The position numbers were made by a program, and so were the translations under genes. Positions 52,408 through 60,688 of a DNA stretch of 64,000 bases are shown in pieces. Where the stretch lies: assembly GCA_002413835.1 (NCBI GenBank), contig DHXU01000009.1, positions 1 to 64,000 of the forward strand, in the 5' to 3' direction. This DNA is from Candidatus Saccharibacteria bacterium UBA5148 (GTDB lineage: Bacteria > Patescibacteriota > Saccharimonadia > Saccharimonadales > UBA4665). Within the stretch, counting starts at the first letter, position 1; every line of letters starts with the position of its first letter. The notes beneath the pieces were generated by a model. That model saw only the letters and a program-made list of their open reading frames with translations, ran no database searches and was not told the DNA's origin.

Positions 52408-53022
52408 TTAATTTATTTGCCGCTCAATGCATTTTGCAAGGATATCAATCTCTCGTTTCACTGAGTCGACACTATCACTTCCGTGAACTAGGTCATTGTA
52501 ATTATTTGTGGCCATTCCTCCACGGATCGTGGATAGGTCGCGTATGGAATCAACGTTCCAATTTCCAAGATGACTACGCCAAGTTTCAATTGCCTCGTCA
52601 GATTTTAGCAATAATACTGTGCATGGCGCAGACAGCATAAGGCCTTTATATTCCTCCCATTTGTTTTTGAAGTGAGGGAAAGAATACGGTGCCATCTCCA
52701 GCATTGTATCTCTAGGGCCACCTGCATAAAACTCTTCAACAGCCTGATCGTCAAGCAGGACAGAGAATTTAGCCAGCATCCCCATGCCACTAACCCGTTC
52801 TTCTATCGCGTCGGCAGCCTGTGCATCGTCAAGCATAAATAGGTTTGCGTCCGGCCCAAGTTGCGGCCTTAATAAGGCTAAAGTCAATTCACCGCCTTCA
52901 ATCAGTTCTTGCACTCGAGCACTACGTAATAGCGCATGGGCTTCCTGCAAGCCAGGTATGTTTAAGGCTTCGGTGCGGTTAAGGTGGTAATTATGAAAAG
53001 GGAATTTAAATCTGTTTTCCAT
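52408..53022 (-). CDS. Divergent nucleoside diphosphate kinase-like protein
   Basis: 204 residues. The NDK catalytic block is recognisable near the C-terminus: NDLVHGSDSVDSVKREI, whose His matches the phosphorylated His of NDK (usually IHGSDS). LTLALLRPQ corresponds to the TLVLIKPD strand, and LSAPCTVLLLKSDEAIETWR to the middle strand-helix. The N-terminal ~40 residues are extra. If active it moves phosphate between NTPs and NDPs. It is at the start of an A+T-rich accessory stretch containing other nucleotide enzymes. Confidence 0.78.
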   Translation of the reverse strand: MENRFKFPFHNYHLNRTEALNIPGLQEAHALLRSARVQELIEGGELTLALLRPQLGPDANLFMLDDAQAADAIEERVSGMGMLAKFSVLLDDQAVEEFYAGGPRDTMLEMAPYSFPHFKNKWEEYKGLMLSAPCTVLLLKSDEAIETWRSHLGNWNVDSIRDLSTIRGGMATNNYNDLVHGSDSVDSVKREIDILAKCIERQIN

Positions 53023-53115
53023 GTGCTAATTAAACAATTAAGTATAGTGTGAATCAAGCTATTATTGTGCATTTACCGATAATACGACATAATAATATCA
53101 AAGGATAAAATAACA

Positions 53116-53748
53116 ATGAGTAGAGATATCGTATTGTTACAGGGATACCCGGGCTCTGGAAAATCTTCTGCTGCTACGCAACTTGCTGAAACATATAATA
53201 ACCCTGACTACGATCAGTTAGCCCACTATTCGGTGGGCAACCATTTGCGCGGCATTATCAATGGGACTATTGAATCAACTCAAACCGCGCATATACTCGA
53301 GCAATCTGAGGTGCTAGCTGTCTCACAGCGTCTCGATGACCATGTCGTGAATGAGGTCGTAAAAGAACATTTAGCCACACTTCCTGCACGGAGCATAACG
53401 CTCATAGACGCCTATCCGCTATATGTCGATCAGATACCTGAATTTCAGAGAAATGTTACAGAACTGAGCGCCAAGGTACTTGGTGTCGTTGAGATTGAGA
53501 TAGATCCAAAAATTGCATTCGGTCGTATAATTCAGCGCGGTACGCGAACCCACGAAGACCATGCTGATGTGGCTTTCGCGCAGCGCAGAATCGATGAGCA
53601 TACCACTGATTGCCTACCAACTACAGTAGCCTTAGGACGTATCTACCCGACCTTACATATCGACGGTTCGCGAACAAGTTCCGAGGTCGTAACACTTTTA
53701 GATGAGGCTATCGACATACTTGCAGCCAGAGAGACGGGAATTCAATAA
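53116..53748 (+). CDS. Adenylate-kinase-like P-loop kinase
   Basis: 210 residues. Walker A QGYPGSGKSSAATQL at about 9-23; YSVGNHLRGIINGT resembles the NMP-binding helix of adenylate kinase. VVEIEIDPKIAFGRIIQRGTR is the R-rich lid start, followed by an Asp/His-rich lid (THEDHADVAFAQRRIDEH). It is a nucleotide or small-molecule kinase. It precedes the methyltransferase gene by 22 bases on the same strand. Confidence 0.75.
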   Translation: MSRDIVLLQGYPGSGKSSAATQLAETYNNPDYDQLAHYSVGNHLRGIINGTIESTQTAHILEQSEVLAVSQRLDDHVVNEVVKEHLATLPARSITLIDAYPLYVDQIPEFQRNVTELSAKVLGVVEIEIDPKIAFGRIIQRGTRTHEDHADVAFAQRRIDEHTTDCLPTTVALGRIYPTLHIDGSRTSSEVVTLLDEAIDILAARETGIQ

Positions 53749-53770
53749 TGTTCATGTACAAAGATGATGC

Positions 53771-54532
53771 ATGAAAAAAACTGTCAATAATTACGATGAC
53801 TACGCCGATGACATAGCTCAAAGCAACCAAGAGGGAACTAACAGGGCGCATCTATATATCGAGAAGCCTGCAATGTACGAGGCATTGCCTGATGTGTCAG
53901 ACAAGCATATTCTGTGCGTTGGCTGCGGCACAGGCGAGGAATGTGACCATATGGCCAGCATGGGCGCAGTAGTAACCGGAATAGATATTTCACGTCGCTC
54001 AATTGAGATAGCACGAAAAAGATTTGAATCAACAAAATTTGAAATTATGGATATGAGCGAATTGCACTATCAAGACAATAGTTTCGACTTGGTATATTCT
54101 AGCCTGACCATTCATTATGCAGAGTATCTTGAACAAGTGTTGAAAGAAATATTTCGAGTACTGAAGCCGGGCGGTAATTTGATATTTTCAACATTGCACC
54201 CGATCAAATGGGGCTCCGAGGTTAGACGCGACGCAAAGGAAGAGCGCAAAAAGTCATTCGTATTAGGCTACGATTCATTCGTAGAACCGTCCCATGTCTA
54301 TGGTGATTACTTGCATACGAAACAAATAACCCAAAAACCCGAAGGCTATCCGGTAATAAGTTACTGGAATAGACCAATATCAGAATATTTAAGAATCATT
54401 AAGGAGGTTGGTTTTAACCTCGTCGATTTTATCGAGCCTTCTCCAGTCAGCGAGCTAAAGTCAATGGATATAGATTACTGGGAAATCCAATCAAAAATAC
54501 CGCAGTTCATGATCTTTAAACTAGCAAAATAG
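53771..54532 (+). CDS. Class I SAM-dependent methyltransferase
   Basis: 253 residues. Motif I is LCVGCGTGEECDHMASMG, motif II is VTGIDISRRSIEIARKRF, and FDLVYSSLTIHYAEYL and VLKPGGNLIFSTLHP complete the Rossmann methyltransferase core. It uses S-adenosylmethionine to methylate an unidentified small molecule. Codon composition is A+T rich like its neighbours. It runs together with the kinase-like gene upstream and converges on the DegT aminotransferase gene. Confidence 0.9.
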   Translation: MKKTVNNYDDYADDIAQSNQEGTNRAHLYIEKPAMYEALPDVSDKHILCVGCGTGEECDHMASMGAVVTGIDISRRSIEIARKRFESTKFEIMDMSELHYQDNSFDLVYSSLTIHYAEYLEQVLKEIFRVLKPGGNLIFSTLHPIKWGSEVRRDAKEERKKSFVLGYDSFVEPSHVYGDYLHTKQITQKPEGYPVISYWNRPISEYLRIIKEVGFNLVDFIEPSPVSELKSMDIDYWEIQSKIPQFMIFKLAK

Positions 54533-54538
54533 TCATTT

Positions 54539-55804
54539 CTATTTCAGGGAATGATTGGCCATTAGGTAATCACTAACTTTTGCTATGCCCTCAATGTAAG
54601 ATTCGACGACGCTGGATTCGTCCTGGAAACCCCATACGGGCAACTTGATTATTCCACTATGAAATTTTTCCGCATTAGGAAAAGGCCCCTGTAACGGTAA
54701 AGGATTTTTATATAAGCGTGGCATAATCTCATTAGGTGAGATGAATAAGGGCAGTTCGTTTATTAGCCCGGTAGAACCTGGTATATCTACTTCAACAAGA
54801 CCTTCGGCTGTTAATGCGTCAGCAAACTCCTGACGAGATACGCCAAAAGATCGCTGTTCATCGTACTGAAGTACATATGCGTACCAGCTACTCTGCGTGC
54901 CGGTAGAAATTGTCTGGGGAGTCTTTAAGAAAGGATATCGTTCGAATGCATTTGTAAATGCTTCAGCGTAAGTCTGGCGCTGAGCTATAAATTCCTCAAG
55001 GTGTTTAAATTGCTGTGCCGCGAGCGCTACTGCTAACGGATGAGCTCTCAGCTTTAGGCCAAGCCCCGTAAGATAATATCGCGCTTCCATGTCGCTACTA
55101 GGAATTTCATTTTTTGGACGCTTATTATAATGTCCTTGCAAGAGTGCTCGATTGAAGAGTTTACTGTCATCCGTTAAGAATACTCCACCCTCGCCGCCGG
55201 TTATCGTCTTTGGACCTTGGATACTCCAAGCAGCAGCTGAGCCGAATGCCCCTACAGGCCGGTCATGAATACGTGCTCCATGCGCATGGGAGCAATCCTC
55301 TAACAAATAGATGTTTTTCGAGGCGCACCAGTCGCTTATCAGCGCAATGTCCTTAACAGGAATTCCCCACATGTGAGTCACAATTACTGCTTTAGTTTTA
55401 TCGGTAAGTTTTGTTTTGATTTCTTCAAAACTAATACTACCCTGATCGTCACAGTCAGCAAACACGGGAACCGCTCCTGTATACATGAGGGGGCTGACAG
55501 TTGCATGAAAAGTATAGACTGGAGCGATGACCTCATCTCCAGGCATCAGGCCGATTGCTTCAAACATCGAGAATATAGCAGATGTGCCCGAGTTAGAGAG
55601 AATAGCTAATTTTTTGCCATGATATGACGCAAAGGCATCTTCAAATTCACCAAAAATTCCTGACCTATCATATATAGAAATGCTCTTATGCAACTGATTG
55701 ACAACCGCATCTTCGGCCTCTTGAGTTATTCTTGGCCAAACATACTTTGCTCTATCATCTTCAATAGTTTTTTGACCGCCATTAATCGCTAGTTTAGAGG
55801 CCAT
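54539..55804 (-). CDS. DegT/DnrJ/EryC1/StrS family PLP aminotransferase
   Basis: 421 residues, normal length. LAINGGQ and ILSNSGTSAIFSMFEAIGLMPGDEVIAPVYTFHAT are the family N-terminal blocks (split here for reading). The PLP lysine is expected in SIQGPKTITGGEGGVF, and DCSHAHGAR carries the PLP-binding Asp and the His. The wording resembles sugar or aminocyclitol transaminases that use a keto-sugar and glutamate or glutamine. The gene lies 2 bases downstream of the Gfo/Idh-type oxidoreductase gene, so oxidation of a sugar or inositol followed by transamination is a reasonable inference. Confidence 0.92.
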   Translation of the reverse strand: MASKLAINGGQKTIEDDRAKYVWPRITQEAEDAVVNQLHKSISIYDRSGIFGEFEDAFASYHGKKLAILSNSGTSAIFSMFEAIGLMPGDEVIAPVYTFHATVSPLMYTGAVPVFADCDDQGSISFEEIKTKLTDKTKAVIVTHMWGIPVKDIALISDWCASKNIYLLEDCSHAHGARIHDRPVGAFGSAAAWSIQGPKTITGGEGGVFLTDDSKLFNRALLQGHYNKRPKNEIPSSDMEARYYLTGLGLKLRAHPLAVALAAQQFKHLEEFIAQRQTYAEAFTNAFERYPFLKTPQTISTGTQSSWYAYVLQYDEQRSFGVSRQEFADALTAEGLVEVDIPGSTGLINELPLFISPNEIMPRLYKNPLPLQGPFPNAEKFHSGIIKLPVWGFQDESSVVESYIEGIAKVSDYLMANHSLK

Positions 55805-55806
55805 AG

Positions 55807-56847
55807 TTATTTGATCTCCTTTAATTTATTCAGGCATGTGTGCGGATCAATAGTTGAATGATTTTCGGCTGATTCATATGAGGCTTCTATAAATGCAACA
55901 TGCTCGAGATGTTGAGGGTCGATGCATCCTCGATTTTTTCCATCGATTATATTCCTGGCAAACTCGTCAAGCTGATCCAATATAGCTGAGGGCCAAGATC
56001 CTATACGCTCTAATACTTCTATCTCGTTCCCGTCTATGTCTCTACGACATACTTTGCCTCTTTTGATGTAGACACTGCCTTTAGAGCCGTAAGCGATTAA
56101 TGATTCATCTTTCTCGGGATATACACGAGATACAACTAAACTGCCTAGTATGACTTGATCATCACCCTTGTTTTCACTGTATGTAAAATTCGCTATTGCC
56201 GTATCTTCTACGTCATACTGCTGACCTTCTCGGTTGCTTGTAGAGAGCCGACACGTGATGGAGTCGGGAAGCCCGAAGTACCACACTATCAAATCGATAT
56301 AATGATAGCCGAGGTCAACCAAAGCTCCACCTCCTGCGAAAACTTTGCTCGAACGCCAACCTTCATCTAATCGGGCGATGTTTAATGTGTACCTCGCCTC
56401 GATTGAATATATTTTACCGATTCGTTTAACCAGCTGACTAAAGCTCAAGAAAATAGGATTGAACCTTCTTTGTAAGGTGACCTGTATTGAGATATCATTC
56501 TCCTGTGCGAGCTTAACCATAGCACTAGCTTCCTCGAATGAGGTTGCAAATGGTTTCTCCTTGATAATGTTTATTTTCTTAGCGGCGAGTACATCGATTA
56601 ATGGCAAGTAATCTTTATGAGGAACGGCTATTAGAGCAACGTCGGGTAGTTTAGGTAAAAGCCGTAAGAGGTCTGATACTTCCGTAGCATAAGGAACATT
56701 ATATTCTTCTGCTGTCTTTTGAGAAACGGACTGATCAATATCGGAAACGCCAACTAAATTCCAATAATTACTTTCTTGTATAGCCGGAAGGTGATCTTCT
56801 AGACTTTGATGGCCAAGTCCAATCACTATAATATCTAGCTTACTCAT
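55807..56847 (-). CDS. Gfo/Idh/MocA family oxidoreductase
   Basis: 346 residues. The N-terminal Rossmann segment (IIVIGLGHQSLEDHLPAIQ, then VGVSDIDQS) binds NAD(P). EKPFATSFEEA carries the conserved EKP catalytic lysine, and ALVDLGYHYIDLIVWYFG the conserved D-x-x-x-H/Y pair. It oxidises or reduces a sugar or inositol. It is first in a two-gene minus-strand operon with the DegT aminotransferase. The substrate is unknown; amino-sugar or aminocyclitol synthesis is likely. Confidence 0.92.
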   Translation of the reverse strand: MSKLDIIVIGLGHQSLEDHLPAIQESNYWNLVGVSDIDQSVSQKTAEEYNVPYATEVSDLLRLLPKLPDVALIAVPHKDYLPLIDVLAAKKINIIKEKPFATSFEEASAMVKLAQENDISIQVTLQRRFNPIFLSFSQLVKRIGKIYSIEARYTLNIARLDEGWRSSKVFAGGGALVDLGYHYIDLIVWYFGLPDSITCRLSTSNREGQQYDVEDTAIANFTYSENKGDDQVILGSLVVSRVYPEKDESLIAYGSKGSVYIKRGKVCRRDIDGNEIEVLERIGSWPSAILDQLDEFARNIIDGKNRGCIDPQHLEHVAFIEASYESAENHSTIDPHTCLNKLKEIK

Positions 56848-56943
56848 TTGAACTCCGTTGACTTAGGGTAGCATGCTATAATTACGCTACTATTATTCAG
56901 TTATTTATACACTATACGAGTAACCCTAACAAGAAAGTACATC

Positions 56944-57489
56944 ATGACAGACATCAGTGTTAGTAGCATCGAGCTCGAGCTAACGTACCTAGCAAGCTCT
57001 TTACCTAAAGAGATAAATGGCGCAGCAGCTACGACGCTAAAGGATATATACGTACCTCAGACTGATGGCATACATCCACGACTTCGTATTCGTAGAAAAG
57101 GCGACAAGTATGAAATAACCAAAAAAGTACCCATTGATGAAAATGACGCATCTGCGCACACCGAGTTAACAATCCCACTTAATCAAGATGAGTTTGAGGC
57201 ACTCGAGCATACTAGCAATAAGGTGGTTCAGAAGGATAGATACAAAATAGTTATCGATGGCCATGTCGCTGAAGTCGATGTATTTACAGGTGACTTGGAA
57301 GGTTTAGTGGTTATTGACTTTGAGTTTGATACAGAAGAAGAGAAGTCGAATTTTGTTGCTCCAAACGTTTGTCTTGCAGACGTCACCCAAGAGCAGTTCA
57401 TTGCTGGCGGTAAGCTGGCGGGTAAACGGTATGCGGACATACAGGATGAGCTAGACAGGTTCAATTTTAAGCCATTGAAGATTTCGTAA
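56944..57489 (+). CDS. CYTH domain protein (triphosphate tunnel enzyme)
   Basis: 181 residues. The ExExK-like start (SIELELTYLASSLP) and LRIRRKGDKYEITKKVP, with Glu, Arg and Lys lining the tunnel, are present. VQKDRYKIVIDGHVAEVDVFTGDLEGLVVIDFEF follows, matching the CYTH beta-barrel order. Members cleave triphosphates or make cAMP. No class IV adenylate cyclase feature can be separated by eye; triphosphatase is the safer call. Two genes downstream are nucleotide enzymes. Confidence 0.88.
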   Translation: MTDISVSSIELELTYLASSLPKEINGAAATTLKDIYVPQTDGIHPRLRIRRKGDKYEITKKVPIDENDASAHTELTIPLNQDEFEALEHTSNKVVQKDRYKIVIDGHVAEVDVFTGDLEGLVVIDFEFDTEEEKSNFVAPNVCLADVTQEQFIAGGKLAGKRYADIQDELDRFNFKPLKIS

Positions 57490-57502
57490 TGGTTTGCCAC
57501 AC

Positions 57503-57883
57503 ATGACTCAAGAAATCACAGATCTCGTAGAACAAGCATCGGAACATCTCCGTCAAAACTACAAACAATACCAGCATCATGTTGCTTCGGCATTGAAATG
57601 CAACGATAAAGTATACCTGTCATTGCATCTTGATACAAAGGGTTTTGATATTTGCGCTGAGCCAATTGCCCTTTCCAACGCACTCGCGAACGGCGAAACA
57701 GAATTTAAATATATAGTGGCGGTGATTATGAAGAAAGATGGTCTGACTGAGATTGTAAGTCCTTGTGGTAACTGTAGACAAATGCTACTCCAATACTGTC
57801 CTCAGGTAGAAGTAATCCTTAACGCCGATGATCGTATCGCTACAGTTGCAGCAAGTAAGTTGTTGCCATGGCCATACAACTAA
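57503..57883 (+). CDS. Cytidine deaminase family protein
   Basis: 126 residues from the ATG at 57503; a TTG at 57494 is an alternative. Zinc and catalytic residues are seen: ICAEPIALSNAL (C-x-E) and SPCGNCRQMLLQY (PCxxC). This is the short homotetrameric cytidine/blasticidin-S deaminase type. It deaminates cytidine or a related nucleoside. It is 13 bases after the CYTH gene, so likely co-transcribed. Confidence 0.87.
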   Translation: MTQEITDLVEQASEHLRQNYKQYQHHVASALKCNDKVYLSLHLDTKGFDICAEPIALSNALANGETEFKYIVAVIMKKDGLTEIVSPCGNCRQMLLQYCPQVEVILNADDRIATVAASKLLPWPYN

Positions 57884-58016
57884 TATCACCTCGATCGGAT
57901 TAATTGAACTCTTGAATAATTCCTCAAAGTGCCTACGTTTAGCTGTGCATAAAAAATCCGATTAGTCAAAACTATTAATACGTTCAAGGCAGACCGTGCT
58001 ATACCAAAACTATGCT

Positions 58017-58226
58017 TTAATATCGATAGTTATTCTCTGAGTAAGCAACGACTTGCCTGGTTTCATTCCTCCATATTGGCGTCGGACTGTCTATAAACCA
58101 CTGAACGAGGTCAATCATCATCCGTTCAAAACTTGTCGCTTCTGCCCCACCAAAACCATTTTCAGTCGATTTAATAAATGTGTCGAAAGGCTCTTTCGTA
58201 GTTCTTGGTGCTGGCGTAGCGCTCAT
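58017..58226 (-). CDS. Small unknown protein with a decayed paralogue nearby
   Basis: 69 residues. It has the block FERMMIDLVQWFIDSPTPIW and ends in NYRY. A closely similar frame without a start codon lies at 59591-59773, with a 23-base stretch identical at DNA level. It follows the Nudix-like gene by 5 bases on the same strand. No family is recognised; the acidic helix and Trp-rich core suggest a small soluble protein. Confidence 0.65.
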   Translation of the reverse strand: MSATPAPRTTKEPFDTFIKSTENGFGGAEATSFERMMIDLVQWFIDSPTPIWRNETRQVVAYSENNYRY

Positions 58227-58231
58227 ACGAT

Positions 58232-58717
58232 TTAGGCAACTAAATCAGAGCCTTCAAGCGATGCTATCCACTCGTCACGGTCTAGCAACCCTGTATCGGT
58301 CAGGAATATACTGCTGCAACATGAGCCGTGTTTGGCGGACGGCATAAGGTCTGATGGGTCGGAAGCCCAGTTCTGCTCAATGTAAGCAGTGTGCTCGGTT
58401 TCGGCCTTTGTAACGTCAGGCTCGCTACCTGCCGTAAGGTTCATCTCGATGTCCATCAAGAAGATGTCGTAACTATTGCGCTTTTGGAACATTATGCCCA
58501 AGAAGCGGCCAGGAGTGGCTTCACAGGCCAGTTTCTCGCGGCAGACCCTTGCTGCGGCCTGTTCTGGCAATTCACCAGGTAACATTGTTACGGCGGGTAG
58601 CCCTACCGCGCCTCTTAAATCTGGGTCGTCATCAGGACGCTTCACGGTTAGAAAATGGTCAGGCCTGTTTGGGTCGGTTAGTATGACGGCTACTACATAT
58701 TTTATTTGTTTACTCAT
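58232..58717 (-). CDS. Nudix-like protein with degenerate Nudix box
   Basis: 161 residues. The Nudix fold is suggested by YVVAVILTDPNRPDHFLTVKRP, then a box region MLPGELPEQAAARVCREKLA. The canonical GX5EX7REUXEEXGU ends as REKLAC, so the last two Glu that bind metal are missing. YDIFLMDIEMNLTAG and HTAYIEQNW follow. Hydrolysis of a nucleoside diphosphate derivative may be lost; a binding role is possible. It precedes the small protein at 58017 and shares its strand. Confidence 0.7.
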   Translation of the reverse strand: MSKQIKYVVAVILTDPNRPDHFLTVKRPDDDPDLRGAVGLPAVTMLPGELPEQAAARVCREKLACEATPGRFLGIMFQKRNSYDIFLMDIEMNLTAGSEPDVTKAETEHTAYIEQNWASDPSDLMPSAKHGSCCSSIFLTDTGLLDRDEWIASLEGSDLVA

Positions 58718-58754
58718 GCGCTAATAATACCAGAGTTTGAAATAAAGTATGATG

Positions 58755-59516
58755 TTACACAAGTGTAAGTATGACTGGGTAGTGGTCTGATATTGCATCG
58801 GTTAGGTTGTCTTTTGGCACCTCAATGCCTACTACCGACTTAATGAGACTCGCTGTGGCGAACATGTAGTCTAAGCGCATGTTAGCGGCATGGTACATAT
58901 CCCTGTTTGCTGGTGTGGGAACAGTAGTCTGACGCTTACCTAACAGTGCCGCAACATCAATTAAGCCTTTGTCCGTAAAGTAGGCTGTTACGTCATAGCG
59001 CAGCTTGTCGGTGCCGAACTTCTTTATTCCTTGTAGCGCAAGGTTGCTAATTAGCTCATCAGGATATTTATCACTCTCATTAAGGCTGTTAAAGTCACCC
59101 ATAATTATCGTGGGCTTATCCATATCAACCAGCGACGTTAATAGTGTGGCCTCGGCCAGTCTGCTGTCCTCGTCGCCTGGGTTCAGGTGAACATTCCAAA
59201 GGTCTAGTGTTTCATCGCCATGTTGTATGGTCGTTTGTACGGCACTATGCCAGAAGCCGTCTGTATGTACCTGTGAGCGTAGAATTGGTAGGCGCAATAG
59301 AGTAGCCAGCTTAAAGCGCGTATTACTATCGCCATATACATACGAATTAAGACCCGTCTCGGCTGCCAGCGTTTCAAGTTGCGATGGTAAGCCATCATTC
59401 CAGCCATTTGCCTCTTGAACGCATAAGACATCAACGTCTTGCTGCGCAACAAAGTCTTGCACCAAAGGTAGAGTATCCTGTGCGCCCTCAAAGAGGTTAT
59501 AAGTGGCTATACGCAT
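58755..59516 (-). CDS. Endonuclease/exonuclease/phosphatase (EEP) family protein
   Basis: 253 residues. The EEP signature residues are visible: TYNLFEG (Asn), VLCVQEANGW (Glu), WNVHLNPGD, IIMGDFNSLNES (D-x-N), and AISDHYPVILTL (D-H). All the catalytic positions are kept. Members cleave phosphodiesters of DNA, RNA or phosphoinositides. No signal peptide is seen, so cytoplasmic. It stands as a single gene upstream of the Nudix-like one on the same strand (37-base gap). Confidence 0.9.
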   Translation of the reverse strand: MRIATYNLFEGAQDTLPLVQDFVAQQDVDVLCVQEANGWNDGLPSQLETLAAETGLNSYVYGDSNTRFKLATLLRLPILRSQVHTDGFWHSAVQTTIQHGDETLDLWNVHLNPGDEDSRLAEATLLTSLVDMDKPTIIMGDFNSLNESDKYPDELISNLALQGIKKFGTDKLRYDVTAYFTDKGLIDVAALLGKRQTTVPTPANRDMYHAANMRLDYMFATASLIKSVVGIEVPKDNLTDAISDHYPVILTLV

Positions 59517-59590
59517 GTCTTTATTATAGCATAATTAGTATTAACGGTCAAAATAGTTCAAGGCCAGACTAGTTACACTTATTACGCCGC

Positions 59591-59773
59591 TTAATATCTA
59601 TAAGACATCTCATGTTTAATAGTAGCGGCGGCACTTAATTGGCGTTTCCACGGCGGTGTCGGATTATCTATAAACCACTGAACGAGGTCTGCTATCATTA
59701 GTTCAAAGTTTGTCTGTTCGTCCCCACCATAAAGCTTATGCTTAATGACTTCTTCGGAAGTTATTTTTGTTTG
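59591..59773 (-). pseudogene. Decayed copy of the 58017-58226 small gene
   Basis: The open frame runs from a TAG (59774-59776) to the TAA at 59591-59593 and encodes FELMIADLVQWFIDNPTPPW and ...SYRY, matching the protein at 58017. No ATG, GTG or TTG precedes the conserved part, and no ribosome binding site is seen. The 23 bases at 59667-59689 are identical to 58090-58112, so the duplication is fairly recent. It is either a remnant that lost its 5' end or uses an unusual start. Confidence 0.6.
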
Positions 59774-59786
59774 CTATGATTTGTAC

Positions 59787-59954
59787 ATGCCAGAAACAAA
59801 ACACCTTTACTTGCATACGCTTGAAATCGAACCATTAGAAGTTGGCGGATCTTACAATCCCTTGCCCGCGCACCGTAGCGTAACCAGCCGCCCAAGGCCA
59901 AGTTGTTCCTTGACGAGCAAATATAAAAGCTGCAACAATCTGAAAAACCGGTGA
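59787..59954 (+). pseudogene. 5' fragment of a 2'-5' RNA ligase-like gene
   Basis: The frame from the ATG at 59787 reads KHLYLHTLEIEPLEV, then NPLPAH, wording typical of the start of 2'-5' RNA ligase/LigT-type proteins, where a hydrophobic HxT strand would follow. After codon 29 (about 59873) it turns to unlike sequence and ends at 59954. The 3' part of the gene is missing. The family call is tentative. Confidence 0.5.
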
Positions 59955-60034
59955 TTGTAATAGGCTTGCCACATATCAGCATCAAGTTCGCCGACCTTCT
60001 GGCCGTCGAAATCTTTCAAATCAGCTTTTTTCAT
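59852..60034 (-). pseudogene. 5' fragment of an unknown gene, joined to the LigT-like fragment
   Basis: The frame from 60034 (MKKADLKDFDGQKVGELD, WQAYYNHRFFRLLQLLYLLV, then LGRLVTLR) is coherent up to about 59872, then becomes CAGKGL and stops at 59852. Its good part ends exactly where the plus-strand fragment stops being coherent. It seems that a deletion joined two convergent genes, each losing its 3' end. No family assigned; the aromatic helical start looks like a conserved soluble protein. Confidence 0.5.
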
Positions 60035-60080
60035 AGGTACACTAAATTATAGCCTATGGTTCGGTACGTCACCACGCTCT

Positions 60081-60581
60081 CTAAGCTGACAATTCGATCG
60101 GAGACACGACGGCCGGGTCACGTGGCGGGATGACTGTCTCGATAGTGTGGTTGACGGCAGTGCCGAAAGCGATGACCTGATCGGCTACCATACTAGCTTC
60201 ATCACCGGATGCCGGCAGGTTTTTTGAAGCCACGAAACGGCCAGCCTGGTCAATTCCCAGTGCCACTTCGCGCGAACTGGCGATACTTGTTAGTACATGT
60301 ACCAGGACAGCGCCGGCGCGGGTTGGATAACGGTCTGTAATATTCTCATCGGTAATGAGTGCACTGAGCCCATAGGTTGCGGTCTTCCAATCATAGATTG
60401 CCATGCCGCCGAGAGGCTTCACGACATGCGTCGTCTTGTCGTCATCGACTGCCAGGAGATCGAACAACCTGGCGCCTTGCCCGGATTGCTGATTACCGAT
60501 GCCGGCAGACGTCAGCTGGGCTGCAAATCTATCTAATTCAGTTAATCTTGTTGGTGGAGTAGAGCGTACTTGATGTTTCAT
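60081..60581 (-). CDS. Unknown soluble protein upstream of glucan operon
   Basis: 166 residues from the ATG at 60581; the longer frame enters an A+T-rich leader with hydrophobic nonsense, so the shorter start is chosen. No recognised family. It is Asp/Ala/Thr-rich with LFDLLAVDDDKTTHVVK, then MAIYDWKTATYGLSALIT, AGAVLVHVLTSIASSREV and DEASMVADQVIAFGTAVNHT. No membrane segment. It is divergent from the glycosyltransferase operon, and the ~107-base gap must hold both promoters. Confidence 0.65.
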   Translation of the reverse strand: MKHQVRSTPPTRLTELDRFAAQLTSAGIGNQQSGQGARLFDLLAVDDDKTTHVVKPLGGMAIYDWKTATYGLSALITDENITDRYPTRAGAVLVHVLTSIASSREVALGIDQAGRFVASKNLPASGDEASMVADQVIAFGTAVNHTIETVIPPRDPAVVSPIELSA

Positions 60582-60688
60582 ATTTGTTAATATACAACCG
60601 AAAATATAGAATGTAAAATGCTTATGTACGCAATAATAAACTATAAAATATACTTGCATAATCATAAGTATTATGTTACTATGTGGCA

